Part shown: in pieces, positions 15,850 to 25,631 of the stretch
How the letters are laid out: each line of letters starts with the position of its first letter
Position numbering within the stretch: the stretch's first letter is position 1
NCBI GenBank assembly: GCA_023229425.1
Contig: JALNZG010000008.1
Span: 62,001-126,000, forward strand
Length of the DNA stretch: 64,000 bases
Origin: Ignavibacteriaceae bacterium
GTDB taxonomy: Bacteria; Bacteroidota; Ignavibacteria; Ignavibacteriales; Ignavibacteriaceae
Reading direction: 5' to 3'
Notes under the pieces: generated by a model
Told to the model about the DNA's origin: nothing
The model's input: only the letters and a program-made list of their open reading frames with translations
Database searches by the model: none
Translations under genes and position numbers: made by a program

Positions 15850-17544
15850 ATGTCATTCGTAGTAACTGCAAGAAAATACCGCCCGCAGCTTTTTGATGAA
15901 GTTGTAGGGCAAGAGCATATCACGAACACGCTAAAAAATGGCATAAAAAGCGGACGGGTTGCGCATGCTTTTTTGTTCACCGGTCCGCGCGGGGTTGGTA
16001 AAACTACAACTGCAAGAATTCTTGCCAAAGCATTAAATTGTGAGAATCCAAAAGATGCAGAACCGTGTAATAAATGCGAAATGTGCAAATCAATTCAATC
16101 AACACAATCTATGGATATAATTGAAATTGATGCCGCTTCGAACCGTGGGATAGATGACATTCGCACGCTTCGCGATTCGGTAAAATATGCACCGACAAAA
16201 GGGAAGTATAAAGTTTATGTTATTGATGAAGTGCACTCGCTTACAAAAGATTCTTTCAATGCTTTATTGAAAACATTGGAAGAACCGCCTTCTCACACTA
16301 TTTTTATTTTTGCGACTACCGATATTCACAAAGTGCCGATAACAATTATTTCACGCTGCCAGCGTTATGATTTTAGAAGAATTGATGTTCACACAATAAA
16401 AACTTTGTTAAACAAAATTGCCGACGATCAAAAAATTTCCATTGATGATAAAACGTTAACTCTGATAGCGAAAAAATCAGATGGCGGACTTCGCGATGCT
16501 GAGAGTTTTTTCGATCAGGTTGTTGCATTTTGCGGAGAAAAAGTTGAGTATGAAACGGTAATAAAAATTCTCAACTTTATTGATGATGAATTATACTTCC
16601 AGGTTTCCGATGCGATCAAAACGAAAGATTATCAGGCTGCTTTTACCTTAGCTGAAAAAATCTATCAAAACGGATGGAGTTTTACTGATTTTCTTGAAGG
16701 ATTGATAGAACATTTCAGAAATATTTTAACTGTTCAAATTTCCGGCACAACTTCACTTATTGAAACCGCAGAAGTTTATAAAAAAATGTATAAATCGAAC
16801 AAGAATGTTTTTTCTGAAAATGATTTAATTAGAATTATTAACTCTCTCACAAAAACCTCAATCGAGCTTCGTTATGCTGTAAATTATAAATTAAAAATTG
16901 AAATGGCTTTGTGTTTTATCATTGGTTTGGAATCAACACTAACAATTTCGCAGTTAGTCGGGATGGTAAATTCCGGGAAATTTTCGGAAATTCAAGACAG
17001 CCTTCATGATGCACAAACCCGCGTTTCTGTAAGACAAAATGAAGAACCGCCAAAACAGTATGTTGAAAAAAAGATTGAATCAAAGGTAAGCGAACCTTCC
17101 ACCACTCCAAAACTTGTGAAGAGTGAACCGGTTATAAAACAAACTGTTGAAAAAGTTTCCACCGAATCTGAGAATGGGCTTTTTAATTTTGATTCTGTCG
17201 TTAAACAGTGGGAAGGATTCGTCTCTGCAATTACGGATGAGAAGAAATTACTTTTTGGGAAAATAATGGGGCAAATCTCCCCGGTTAGTCTCAACGAGAC
17301 AACTTTAAATATTCTCTTGAAAGACGATTTTGGGAAAAGAATTCTTTTACAACATCAAGATTATTTTACTCAAAAAGCTAATGAAATATTCGGAACAAAA
17401 TTAACTTTTAATGTCATTGAAGCAGAAGATAAAGAGCTAAAAATGGAGGAAGAATCAGTCGGTTCTCCTAAAAAGACAGAGTTGCCGGACAATAAACTCT
17501 TTAATTATATTAAAAATGAACTCGGTGGGAAGGAAGTTTATTGA
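15850..17544 (+). CDS. dnaX: DNA polymerase III subunit gamma/tau
   Basis: The 564-residue clamp-loader ATPase opens YRPQLFDEVVGQEHI. Walker A GPRGVGKTTTARILAKALNC lies at about 45-64. The zinc module reads C-N-K-C-x-x-C, Walker B is VYVIDEVHSL, and sensor-type motifs include FATTDIHKVP and ISRCQRYDF. Domains I-III (to about residue 370) are conserved. The C-terminal part is a shorter, charged tau-like tail binding polymerase and helicase, ending in a domain with a DDFGKR segment. It loads the beta sliding clamp on DNA during replication. I saw no obvious programmed-frameshift hairpin for making gamma, but a weak one could be missed. Confidence 0.95.
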   Translation: MSFVVTARKYRPQLFDEVVGQEHITNTLKNGIKSGRVAHAFLFTGPRGVGKTTTARILAKALNCENPKDAEPCNKCEMCKSIQSTQSMDIIEIDAASNRGIDDIRTLRDSVKYAPTKGKYKVYVIDEVHSLTKDSFNALLKTLEEPPSHTIFIFATTDIHKVPITIISRCQRYDFRRIDVHTIKTLLNKIADDQKISIDDKTLTLIAKKSDGGLRDAESFFDQVVAFCGEKVEYETVIKILNFIDDELYFQVSDAIKTKDYQAAFTLAEKIYQNGWSFTDFLEGLIEHFRNILTVQISGTTSLIETAEVYKKMYKSNKNVFSENDLIRIINSLTKTSIELRYAVNYKLKIEMALCFIIGLESTLTISQLVGMVNSGKFSEIQDSLHDAQTRVSVRQNEEPPKQYVEKKIESKVSEPSTTPKLVKSEPVIKQTVEKVSTESENGLFNFDSVVKQWEGFVSAITDEKKLLFGKIMGQISPVSLNETTLNILLKDDFGKRILLQHQDYFTQKANEIFGTKLTFNVIEAEDKELKMEEESVGSPKKTELPDNKLFNYIKNELGGKEVY

Positions 17545-17605
17545 AAAGACGTTTTTCTCTAATGAAAAATTGTAAATATTTTGATAATTCCTTAACTTTC
17601 GTACG

Positions 17606-18307
17606 ATGTCTAAAAAATTAATTGTCGCTATCGATGGTCCTGCCGGTTCGGGAAAAAGCACGACTGCAAAACTTCTTGCAAATAAGCTTGAATACCTCTA
17701 TTTGGATACCGGTGCAATGTACCGGGCAATTACTTTTCTTGCGCTAAAACATAATATTACCGGCAATGAACCGGAAATTGTTGAACTTCTTAAACGAACT
17801 GAAATCGAATTAACCTATACGGATGGGGTTTCTAAAGTTTTTGCGGATAAAGTTGATCTCTCCGAAGAAATTAGGAGTCAGGAAGTTAACAGTAACGTAA
17901 GCGAAATAAGTAAAATAAAGCAAATCCGCCAAATTTTAGTTGAAAAACAGAGGCAGATCGGCGCTTTAGGCGGAATTGTAATGGAAGGAAGAGACATCGG
18001 AACGGTCGTTTTCCCGAATGCTGATGTAAAATTTTTTTTAACTGCATCAATTGACGAGAGGACGAAAAGAAGAACTAAGGAAATGCAAGAAAAAGGAAAG
18101 CATATTCCCGAAGATATTGTAAAAGAAAATTTGTTAAATCGAGATAAAATTGATTCGAGCAGAAAAGAAAGTCCGCTGCAAAAAGCTAAAGATGCAATTG
18201 GTGTTGACACTTCCTCTCTTTCGATAGATGAACAGGTGAATTTCATTTATAAAGAAATATATAAAGTTGTGGAACAAAAGAGACCGCACTTTGAGCAAGA
18301 TAAATGA
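17606..18307 (+). CDS. cmk: Cytidylate kinase
   Basis: The 233-residue nucleoside monophosphate kinase has the P-loop GPAGSGKSTTAKLLA near residues 10-24, YLDTGAMYRAIT for substrate binding, VMEGRDIGTVVFPNAD, and the lid region with RRTKEMQ. It phosphorylates CMP/dCMP to the diphosphate with ATP in the cytoplasm. It is followed 49 bases downstream by ispH and then rpsA. The cmk-ispH-rpsA order is a recurrent arrangement in bacteria (cmk is often next to rpsA), supporting the assignment. The start codon is the first ATG giving the conserved KLIVAIDGPAG opening. Confidence 0.95.
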   Translation: MSKKLIVAIDGPAGSGKSTTAKLLANKLEYLYLDTGAMYRAITFLALKHNITGNEPEIVELLKRTEIELTYTDGVSKVFADKVDLSEEIRSQEVNSNVSEISKIKQIRQILVEKQRQIGALGGIVMEGRDIGTVVFPNADVKFFLTASIDERTKRRTKEMQEKGKHIPEDIVKENLLNRDKIDSSRKESPLQKAKDAIGVDTSSLSIDEQVNFIYKEIYKVVEQKRPHFEQDK

Positions 18308-18356
18308 ACGATGGGATTGATAAATATTAGAATGTTGTTTGATGAATGGATGAAGA

Positions 18357-19244
18357 ATGATCGTTAGTATTGATAAATTTGCCGGATTTTGTTGGGGCGT
18401 TGTACGGGCAATAGATTTTGCCGAGAGAGAATTGCAGACGTCCTCGAAACTTTACTCACTTGGCGATGTTATTCACAACGCTGTTGAAGTAAAACGTCTT
18501 GCAAAACTTGGTTTGGAGACAATTACGGTTGAAGATTTTGAAAAAATTCCTAACGGAAGTAAAGTTTTAATTCGCGCTCACGGTGAACCGCCTGCTACCT
18601 ATAAAAAAGCAGTTACCTTTGGAATTGAATTGGTTGATGCAACGTGTCCCGTGGTTACAAAGGTTCAAGAAAGAATTAAAAAGTTCGTTGATAAAAATTA
18701 TCAGATTGTAATTTTCGGGAAGAAAGATCATGCAGAGGTAATTGGTTTAAGTGGTGTAACCGAGGATAGAGCGGTTGTAATTTTAAGTTTAACTGAAGCG
18801 TTGGAGAATGTTGATCTCTCAAAACCGACTGTTTTGTTCTCACAAACGACGATGGATAAAGAGACTTTCGCTTTAATTGCTTCCGCTTTAAAAGAAAAAG
18901 TTAAAGAACTTGTCATCGAAACAATTGAAGATGAAGCAGTAGAATTCCATGCGAAGGATACCATTTGCGGACAAGTCTCCGGACGTGAGAAAAAACTTCG
19001 CGAATTTGCCGGTTTGAATGACGTAATTATTTTTACTGCAGGCAAAAAAAGCAGTAACGGCAAAGTTCTTTATGCAATAGCAAAAGATGTAAATGCCAAA
19101 ACGTTTTTTGTGGAATCGAAAGAAGAAATTGATTTTACCTGGTTTACCGGCGCTAAAACCGTTGGAATTACGGGTGCAACTTCAACCCCGCAATGGGTTA
19201 TGGAAGAAATGAAAAGTGTTCTTGAAGATCATTTTGAAAAATAA
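18357..19244 (+). CDS. ispH: 4-hydroxy-3-methylbut-2-enyl diphosphate reductase
   Basis: The 295-residue iron-sulfur enzyme catalyses the last step of the MEP isoprenoid pathway, converting HMBPP to IPP and DMAPP. The three [4Fe-4S] cysteines are present at about 12 (GFCWGV), 97 (DATCPVV) and 204 (DTICGQVSGR). Substrate-binding elements H40 in GDVIHN, H75 in RAHGEPP and the late T-G-A-T-S-T-P loop are also seen. Together with dxs near 58.5 kb the window holds the first and last enzymes of this pathway. It probably belongs to the cmk transcript; 50 bases separate the genes. Confidence 0.96.
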   Translation: MIVSIDKFAGFCWGVVRAIDFAERELQTSSKLYSLGDVIHNAVEVKRLAKLGLETITVEDFEKIPNGSKVLIRAHGEPPATYKKAVTFGIELVDATCPVVTKVQERIKKFVDKNYQIVIFGKKDHAEVIGLSGVTEDRAVVILSLTEALENVDLSKPTVLFSQTTMDKETFALIASALKEKVKELVIETIEDEAVEFHAKDTICGQVSGREKKLREFAGLNDVIIFTAGKKSSNGKVLYAIAKDVNAKTFFVESKEEIDFTWFTGAKTVGITGATSTPQWVMEEMKSVLEDHFEK

Positions 19245-19353
19245 AAGTTTTATAAGTCATCGTTAATTAAAAATGTCAAACTAAATTTTCTGTTTTTATT
19301 TTCATTTGATGGCTTGGAAAGTAAGAACGGATAATTGTTTTTTTGGAGTCTAA

Positions 19354-21162
19354 ATGTCCGAAAAGAAAAAAAAATCACTCCTTGATGAATTCAACAGCGC
19401 GAAAAAATTCTTTTATGATGAAGAATATTCGCAGGAAGAATTTTCCGCCCTCTCTAAATTGTACGGCGATTCATTCCGCGATGTAAAAGAAGGCGAAATC
19501 ATCAGGGGAACTATCGTAAGAATTCAACAAGATACTGTAATTATTGATGTCGGATTCAAATCTGAAGGTCAAATTCCTAAAGATGAATTCTCGGCTGATG
19601 AACCGATTAAGGTTGGCGCTGAAATTGAAGTTGTACTCGAAAGCGTAGAAGATCAAGAAGGAAATCTTGTTCTTAGTAAAAGACGCGCAGACTTTCTCAG
19701 AATTTGGGAAAAAGTTGTTCGCGCTCATGATACAGGTGAAATTATTCAAGGTAAGATCGTACGTAGAATTAAAGGCGGTATGGTTGTTGACTTGATGGGA
19801 ATGGAAGCATTCTTACCGGGTTCACAAATTGATGTTCGCCCGATCCGCGATTTTGATGCATTCGTTGGAAGAATGATGGATTTTAAAGTTGTTAAGGTCA
19901 ATATTCCTACTGAAAATGTTGTCGTTTCGCATAAAGTTCTTGTTGAAGAAGAAATGGCAGATCAGCGGAAAGAAATTCTCGACAAGCTTGACAAAGGTCA
20001 AATCCTCGAAGGAACCGTTAAAGCAATTACCGATTTCGGCGTATTCGTTGATCTTGGCGGAGTTGATGGATTAATTCACATTACCGATTTAAGCTGGGGC
20101 AGAATTAATCATCCTAGCGAAGTTGTTAAACTTGATGAAACGATTAATGTTGTTGTAACAGATTTCGATGCAGAAAAGAGAAGAATTTCTCTTAGCTTGA
20201 AAAAACTTCTTCCACATCCTTGGGAGAATATCGAAGAGAAATTACAGATCGGAGCGAAAGTTTCCGGTAAAGTAGTTTCGTTAACTGATTACGGTGCGTT
20301 TATCGAAATTGAAAAAGGAATTGAAGGATTAATTCATAACTCCGAAATGAGCTGGACCCAGCATATCAAACATCCTTCGCAAGTTGTTGCAATGGGACAG
20401 GTAATTGAAGCAGTTGTACTTAGCTTAGATAAAGAGGAAAAGAAAATTTCTCTTGGAATTAAACAGTTAGAACCGGATCCGTGGCAAGAATTGATGCAAA
20501 AATATCCTGTAGGCTCAAGACATTTTGGAATTGCAAGAAATCTCACCAACTTTGGAGTGTTTGTTGAGCTTGAACCTGGTGTTGACGGACTTGTTCACAT
20601 TTCCGATTTATCATGGACTAAGAAAATCCGCCATCCCGGGGAAGTTGTAAAAAAAGGAGAAAGAATTGAAGTTCTTGTTCTTTCTGTTGATGTTGATCAA
20701 AGAAAAATTTCTCTTGGTCACAAACAAATTCAAGATAATCCATGGGATACATTTGAAAAATCATATGCCGTTGGAATTGAAACACAAGCTAAGGTTGTCC
20801 GTATAATAGAAAAAGGAGTGATCGTAGAACTTCCTCTTGATGTTGACGGATTTGTTCCTTCAAGTCATCTTTCAACTGCTAAGATTAAAAATCTCACGGT
20901 TCATTTTCCTATTGATTCTCAAATTGATTTAGAAGTTATTGAGTTTGATAAAGAAAATAAGAAAATCGTTTTGAGCGCTTTAGCATACTTAAAAGATAAG
21001 GGTGAAGCGTTTATTCAGGAATTCATTTCCTTGCATAAACTCGAAAAAATGACTCCGCAAGATGTAATGACTGCGGATACCGTTACGGTAAACTCGGCAG
21101 ACTTCCCGAATTTTGAACTTCCGGAAGAAAGTCTTGCGCCACCGAAACAATCGCAGGAATAA
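19354..21162 (+). CDS. rpsA: 30S ribosomal protein S1
   Basis: The 602-residue protein has six consecutive S1 (OB-fold) domains. They begin near GEIIRGTIVRI, GEIIQGKIVRR, GQILEGTVKAI, GAKVSGKVVSL, GSRHFGIARNL and GIETQAKVVRI. Domains 3-5 show the canonical GVDGLIHITDLSW-type strands with H-P-S/G-E-V-V. This is the full bacterial six-domain form that captures mRNA on the 30S subunit. ATG 19354 has GGAG nine bases upstream. The 109-base gap to ispH probably contains its own promoter; I could not define one with confidence. A perfect hairpin lies 32 bases after the stop. Confidence 0.96.
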   Translation: MSEKKKKSLLDEFNSAKKFFYDEEYSQEEFSALSKLYGDSFRDVKEGEIIRGTIVRIQQDTVIIDVGFKSEGQIPKDEFSADEPIKVGAEIEVVLESVEDQEGNLVLSKRRADFLRIWEKVVRAHDTGEIIQGKIVRRIKGGMVVDLMGMEAFLPGSQIDVRPIRDFDAFVGRMMDFKVVKVNIPTENVVVSHKVLVEEEMADQRKEILDKLDKGQILEGTVKAITDFGVFVDLGGVDGLIHITDLSWGRINHPSEVVKLDETINVVVTDFDAEKRRISLSLKKLLPHPWENIEEKLQIGAKVSGKVVSLTDYGAFIEIEKGIEGLIHNSEMSWTQHIKHPSQVVAMGQVIEAVVLSLDKEEKKISLGIKQLEPDPWQELMQKYPVGSRHFGIARNLTNFGVFVELEPGVDGLVHISDLSWTKKIRHPGEVVKKGERIEVLVLSVDVDQRKISLGHKQIQDNPWDTFEKSYAVGIETQAKVVRIIEKGVIVELPLDVDGFVPSSHLSTAKIKNLTVHFPIDSQIDLEVIEFDKENKKIVLSALAYLKDKGEAFIQEFISLHKLEKMTPQDVMTADTVTVNSADFPNFELPEESLAPPKQSQE

Positions 21163-21194
21163 GTCACTTAGGTGAACTTCACTGTTAATTTATA

Positions 21195-21222
21195 GTAGAG
21201 ACATGGTATTCCATGTCTCTAC
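21195..21222. repeat. Perfect 12-bp-stem palindrome after rpsA
   Basis: GTAGAGACATGG (21195-21206), a 4-base loop and CCATGTCTCTAC (21211-21222) form a perfect hairpin. No run of T follows, so it is not a classical intrinsic terminator. From memory, palindromes flanked by GTAGAGAC...GTCTCTAC are dispersed in several phyla; this is probably one. Its internal ATG creates a spurious longer start for mtaB. Confidence 0.8.
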
Positions 21223-21235
21223 GGTTTTAAAGAGT

Positions 21236-22567
21236 ATGAATAAAAAAGTTGCATTACATACACTAGGCTGTAAATTAAATTTTTCAGAAACCGCTGCAAT
21301 TGGTAAACAGTTTACTATCCGCGGATTTTCGGTTGTTGAATTTTCCGATCATGCGGATGTTTATGTTTTAAATACCTGTTCGGTAACTGAAAATGCTGAG
21401 AAAGAATGCCGCCAGGTGATACGTCGTTCGCTACGGATAAATCCTGAAGCCTTTGTTATTGTTACGGGCTGTTATGCACAACTTCGCCCTGAAGAAATTT
21501 CACAAATAGAGGGAGTAGATGCAGTTTTGGGAAGCAACGAAAAATTTGATCTCTTTTCGTATCTAAATAATTTTGAAAAAAAAGAACTTGCATGCATTTA
21601 CACTTCCACTAAAGATGAACTTGACCACAGCTTTGGTGTCGCTTCTTCTACTGATATTGATTCAAGAACGCGTGCATATTTTAAAATACAAGACGGGTGT
21701 GATTATAAATGTACGTATTGTACAATTCCTTTGGCTCGCGGTGCAAGCAGGAGTTTAGAACCGGAAAAAGTCCTCGAACAATTTCGGTTGATTATAGAGC
21801 AAGGGTATAAGGAAGTAATATTAACCGGAGTAAATGTTGGTGATTACGGAAAATCATTTGCAATAGATTTTTTTCATCTCTTGAAAAAATTAGTTTCAGT
21901 CGAAGGAGATTTTAGAATCCGTATTAGTTCAATTGAACCGAATCTTTTGACCGATGAAATTATTACTCTCACATTATCAACAGAAAAAATTTGCAAGCAT
22001 TTTCATATTCCGTTGCAAAGCGGCAGCGACAGAATTCTTCGTCTTATGCAGCGCCGTTATACCACTGAGGATTATAAAACCCTTATTACAAAATTGAAGA
22101 ATGTTAATCCAGAGATTGGGATCGGTGTTGATGTGATAACCGGTTTCCCGGGCGAGACCGAAGAGGATTTTCAAGAGACATATAACTTTTTGAGAGATTT
22201 ACCAATTTCATATTTGCACGTCTTTACTTATTCCGAACGTCCGGATACGAAGGCAATTTCGTTACCAGATAAAGTTGAAACAGTAGAACGAAAAAGGAGA
22301 AGTACCTTATTGCGTATTCTCAGCGATAAAAAAAGATTTGCATTCCACGAAAAATTCGTCGGTAAAAAGGAAAGAGTTCTTTTTGAAGAAACAGAGGATA
22401 ATGGCATCATTAAAGGATTTACATCAAATTATATTAAAGTATTTCATCCGTTTAATAGTAATTTACAAAACCAATTTTGTGAAATAACGATAAACAAAGT
22501 TTTCGGAAATTATTGCAACGCTTCGATTGAAGGGGGAAATTTTTCCGTTGAACGGATAGCAGTTTAA
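21236..22567 (+). CDS. mtaB: tRNA (t6A37) C2-methylthiotransferase
   Basis: The roughly 443-residue radical-SAM methylthiotransferase of the MiaB/MtaB group opens HTLGCKLNFSETAAIG, the MtaB form of the N-terminal cluster-binding domain. C-x3-C-x2-C in DGCDYKCTYCTIP binds the radical-SAM cluster, and RISSIEPNLL and FHIPLQSGSD are typical core motifs. A TRAM-like domain closes the protein. It converts t6A37 to ms2t6A37 in ANN-decoding tRNAs. The frame is open from ATG 21203, but that ATG lies within the palindrome at 21195-21222. ATG 21236, starting MNKKVALHTLG, matches the family start and is chosen here. Confidence 0.93.
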   Translation: MNKKVALHTLGCKLNFSETAAIGKQFTIRGFSVVEFSDHADVYVLNTCSVTENAEKECRQVIRRSLRINPEAFVIVTGCYAQLRPEEISQIEGVDAVLGSNEKFDLFSYLNNFEKKELACIYTSTKDELDHSFGVASSTDIDSRTRAYFKIQDGCDYKCTYCTIPLARGASRSLEPEKVLEQFRLIIEQGYKEVILTGVNVGDYGKSFAIDFFHLLKKLVSVEGDFRIRISSIEPNLLTDEIITLTLSTEKICKHFHIPLQSGSDRILRLMQRRYTTEDYKTLITKLKNVNPEIGIGVDVITGFPGETEEDFQETYNFLRDLPISYLHVFTYSERPDTKAISLPDKVETVERKRRSTLLRILSDKKRFAFHEKFVGKKERVLFEETEDNGIIKGFTSNYIKVFHPFNSNLQNQFCEITINKVFGNYCNASIEGGNFSVERIAV

Positions 22568-22593
22568 ATCATAACTTTTCAATCAAAAAAAAC

Positions 22594-23343
22594 ATGAAAA
22601 ATATCTTCTTCCTCTTTCTGTTCGCAGTTGCGCTTTTTCCTCAAAAATTCAGCAGTCCAATCCAAAATAAATTTGAACCAACCAAATTTGTATTTACCGA
22701 TCAAATTATTCCAGAGAATGACGTAAGTATCAGCAAAGAATTATTTGAAAATCCTCCGGCAAAAAAAAATATAGCTCTGGCAATTTTATATTCCGCCATG
22801 CTGCCGGGAATGGGTGAATTATACGCCAACAATTACAAATCCGGAAAGTATTTCACCATTGCAGATGCTGCTCTGTTAGGAGTTTATTTTGGCGTAAATA
22901 CTTATGGTGATTGGAAGAAAGAGAATTATAAATCCTATGCACAAACTTACGGCGGAATTTCTTTAACGAGTAAAAACGACGACTATTTTGCCACGATTGG
23001 AAATTATAAAAACATTGACCAATACAACGACGAAAAAGCGCTTGAACAAAGATTTACTGAAATGTTTGACAAAGATATAATGAATTGGAAATGGGAAAAT
23101 GAAACACAACGCCGCCAGTATCGTGGAATGTGGCTTTCAAGCCAGCGCGCTTATAATAATTTACAATTTGTAGTTGGGGCGATGCTGATAAACAGATTGG
23201 TGAGCATTGTTAATGCAGTGCGCTCTGTTGTTGCTTATAATAAAAATTTAGCTGAGCAGACAAGCTGGAATATATATTTTGACGCAAATCCAAATCCGCT
23301 TGCAACCAAAAACTTTTCGGTGAATTTTATTTCAACGTTCTAA
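22594..23343 (+). CDS. Exported DUF5683-like protein
   Basis: The 249-residue protein has a signal peptide (MKNIFFLFLFAVALFPQ). The segment AILYSAMLPGMGELYANNYKSG, then AALLGVYFGVNTYG, is characteristic of the DUF5683 family of Bacteroidota: a membrane-associated protein of unknown function with a P-G-x-G-x-x-Y turn between hydrophobic stretches. A later hydrophobic stretch (residues about 195-215) could return to the membrane. It follows mtaB by 26 bases and converges on pyrC. Function is unknown; the family assignment is from memory of the motif. Confidence 0.6.
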   Translation: MKNIFFLFLFAVALFPQKFSSPIQNKFEPTKFVFTDQIIPENDVSISKELFENPPAKKNIALAILYSAMLPGMGELYANNYKSGKYFTIADAALLGVYFGVNTYGDWKKENYKSYAQTYGGISLTSKNDDYFATIGNYKNIDQYNDEKALEQRFTEMFDKDIMNWKWENETQRRQYRGMWLSSQRAYNNLQFVVGAMLINRLVSIVNAVRSVVAYNKNLAEQTSWNIYFDANPNPLATKNFSVNFISTF

Positions 23344-23394
23344 ATTGAAATCAGATTCTTTTATAAAAAAGAAACCGAATTATTCTTCCAGAAA

Positions 23395-24684
23395 CTAAAT
23401 CTCTATAGATTTTCCGGTCAACAACATTTTCTTTTTGTTGATCACACCAACTGCTTTGCCCTTCAGTAATCGCTTGTCAAATGGAGAGTTTTTCGATTTC
23501 GATTTGAATTGAGAAATATCAACCGACCAAATTTCATTCACATCAAAAATAGTAAAGTTCGCAGTTTCACCGACTTCAAATTTTGGCACATGGATATTTA
23601 AAATTTTTCTCGGATTGATGGCAAATTTCTCAACCAATTGTTCTATCGTTAAAACTTTTTTGTGATAAAGTTCTGTAAGCGCCAATCCGATTTGTGTTTC
23701 GAGACCGACTATCCCGTTGGGTGCAAATTCAAATTCCATTTCTTTTTCTTCAAGTGAATGCGGGGCATGGTCGCTGGCGATGCAATCTATCGTTCCATCT
23801 TTCAATCCTTCAAGCATCGCATTCACATCTTCCTGCGTACGGAGCGGGGGATTCATTTTCGTATTTGTGTTATAACCTTTTACCGCCTCATCAGTCAATG
23901 TAAAATGGTGCGGAGAAACTTCCGCCGTTACACGAATCCCATTTGCTTTTGCTTCGCGAACCATTTGTACAGCTTTTTTTGTACTAATATGTGCGATGTG
24001 AATTTTCCCTCCGGTATATTCTGACATCAAAATATCGCGCATAACAATTAAGTCTTCGGCAACAGAGGGAATAGGTGGAAGTCCTAAAAAAGTTGAAGTA
24101 ACGCCTTCATTCATTGCACCGCTTGCAAGCGATTCTTCTTCGCAGTGTTCAATTATTGGAACATCAAACATAGTTGAATATTCTAAAGCTGTTTTCAATA
24201 TTCGTGCAGTTTTAATAGCAACGCCGTCATCAGAAAATCCGACAGCACCCGCACTAAATAATTCCGCCATCGGAGAAATTATTTCTCCTTTTCGTCCCAC
24301 CGTTGCAGCAGCAACAGGAAATACTTCAACTAAATGATTTTTTGCTTTCTCTTTTATGAGCGAAATTACTTCGGCAGAATCTAAAGTTGGTTCTGTGTTC
24401 GGCATACAGGCGATGCCTGTAAATCCGCCTTGAGCAGCGGCATCGCAACCGGTCTGTATGGTTTCCTCATCTTCACGTCCGGGCTCACGAAGGTGTACAT
24501 GCATATCGAAAAATCCAGGCGAAACGAAATTATCTTTTAGATCGAATATTTCTGCGTTCTTCAAATCTTCAGTAGTAAGATTTCCGATTTTTGTTATGAT
24601 TCCGTGTTCAAGTAAAAGATTTGATTTTTTATTTATTTTTTGCAATGGGTGAACAAGTTGACAATTTTTCAAAGCGATTTTCAT
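23395..24684 (-). CDS. pyrC: Dihydroorotase
   Basis: This 429-residue amidohydrolase is of the class I (long) dihydroorotase type. Metal-binding HVHLREPG lies at about residues 61-68. Further features are the GFTGIACMPNTEP loop, later metal-binding HCEE and H-I-A-H-I-S, and the catalytic Asp in IASDHAPHS. It closes carbamoyl aspartate to dihydroorotate in pyrimidine synthesis. It is the last gene of the minus-strand pyrR-pyrB-pyrC run, 12 bases after pyrB. Confidence 0.95.
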   Translation of the reverse strand: MKIALKNCQLVHPLQKINKKSNLLLEHGIITKIGNLTTEDLKNAEIFDLKDNFVSPGFFDMHVHLREPGREDEETIQTGCDAAAQGGFTGIACMPNTEPTLDSAEVISLIKEKAKNHLVEVFPVAAATVGRKGEIISPMAELFSAGAVGFSDDGVAIKTARILKTALEYSTMFDVPIIEHCEEESLASGAMNEGVTSTFLGLPPIPSVAEDLIVMRDILMSEYTGGKIHIAHISTKKAVQMVREAKANGIRVTAEVSPHHFTLTDEAVKGYNTNTKMNPPLRTQEDVNAMLEGLKDGTIDCIASDHAPHSLEEKEMEFEFAPNGIVGLETQIGLALTELYHKKVLTIEQLVEKFAINPRKILNIHVPKFEVGETANFTIFDVNEIWSVDISQFKSKSKNSPFDKRLLKGKAVGVINKKKMLLTGKSIEI

Positions 24685-24696
24685 TTTTCAATTTCC

Positions 24697-25617
24697 TTAG
24701 TTTTGAGTTCCTAATAAATAAAGAACAGCCATACGAACTGCGACCCCGTTGGTTACTTGCTGAAGAATAATTTGATTGTTTCCATCAGCAACTTCGGATG
24801 AAATTTCAACACCGCGGTTTATTGGACCGGGGTGAAGAATTAATATATCTTTTCCGTTCTTTTCCAATCGTTCGTTTGTTATTCCATAACAAGTATGATA
24901 TTCACGTAAAGTAGGAAAATTACTTCCTGCTTTTCTTTCAAGCTGAATTCTTAAAACATTCAGCACATCATTTTCTTGAATGGCTTCATCAATGTTATAA
25001 AAAACTTTTACACCAAGGTCTTTGATATTTCGGGGGATCATTGTTGCAGGACCGCAAACGGAAACTTCAGCGCCGATTGTTTTTAGTCCGAAAATATTTG
25101 AAAGTGCAACCCGGCTGTGGGCAATATCTCCAACGATACAAACTTTTACTCCTTCAAGCCTGCCAAGTTTTTCGCGGATCGAATACATATCCAGCAAAGC
25201 TTGCGTGGGATGTTCGTGGATGCCATCTCCGGCATTGATAATGTGTGCATCGCAAAGTTGTGTAAGATAGAGTGGAGTTCCCGCTGCAGCATGGCGCGCT
25301 ACTACCATATCGATTTTCATCGCCTCGATATTTTTTATTGTGTCCTTAAAAGTTTCACCTTTTGAAACACTGCTTGTTGAAACAGAAAAGTTTACAGCGT
25401 CTGCAGAAAGTCTTTTTTCCGCAAGCTCAAATGAGATTCTCGTCCGCGTGGAATTTTCGTAAAACAAATTAACGACAGTTTTTCCTTGTAATGTTGGGAC
25501 ACGTTTAATCGGTCTTTCCAATACTTCTTTAAATGTTGTTGCCGTATCTAAAATTAATTTGATATCTTCTTTTGGAGTAGTTTCTAATCCTAATAAATGT
25601 CTGCTTGAAAGAGGCAT
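24697..25617 (-). CDS. pyrB: Aspartate carbamoyltransferase catalytic subunit
   Basis: This 306-residue catalytic chain is of normal length. The carbamoyl-phosphate loop is STRTR in FYENSTRTRISFE, near 55-59. VARHAAAGTP and HEHPTQALLDM are active-site segments, and ILHPGPINRG lies near the C-terminus. It condenses carbamoyl phosphate and aspartate, the committed step of pyrimidine synthesis. No pyrI regulatory subunit is adjacent, as expected where PyrR controls the operon instead of allosteric regulation. The gene is 14 bases downstream of pyrR. Confidence 0.96.
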   Translation of the reverse strand: MPLSSRHLLGLETTPKEDIKLILDTATTFKEVLERPIKRVPTLQGKTVVNLFYENSTRTRISFELAEKRLSADAVNFSVSTSSVSKGETFKDTIKNIEAMKIDMVVARHAAAGTPLYLTQLCDAHIINAGDGIHEHPTQALLDMYSIREKLGRLEGVKVCIVGDIAHSRVALSNIFGLKTIGAEVSVCGPATMIPRNIKDLGVKVFYNIDEAIQENDVLNVLRIQLERKAGSNFPTLREYHTCYGITNERLEKNGKDILILHPGPINRGVEISSEVADGNNQIILQQVTNGVAVRMAVLYLLGTQN

Positions 25618-25631
25618 TTTAAATTATCCTT

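Noticed and set aside
21203..21235. ATG 21203 as the mtaB start
   Set aside because: It lies inside a palindromic repeat and adds 11 non-conserved residues; ATG 21236 matches the family start.
23356..23373. TTCTTTT/AAAAGAA hairpin between the DUF5683-like gene and pyrC as a terminator
   Set aside because: The 7-bp all-A/T-rich stem is too weak, and such sequences are common by chance in AT-rich DNA.
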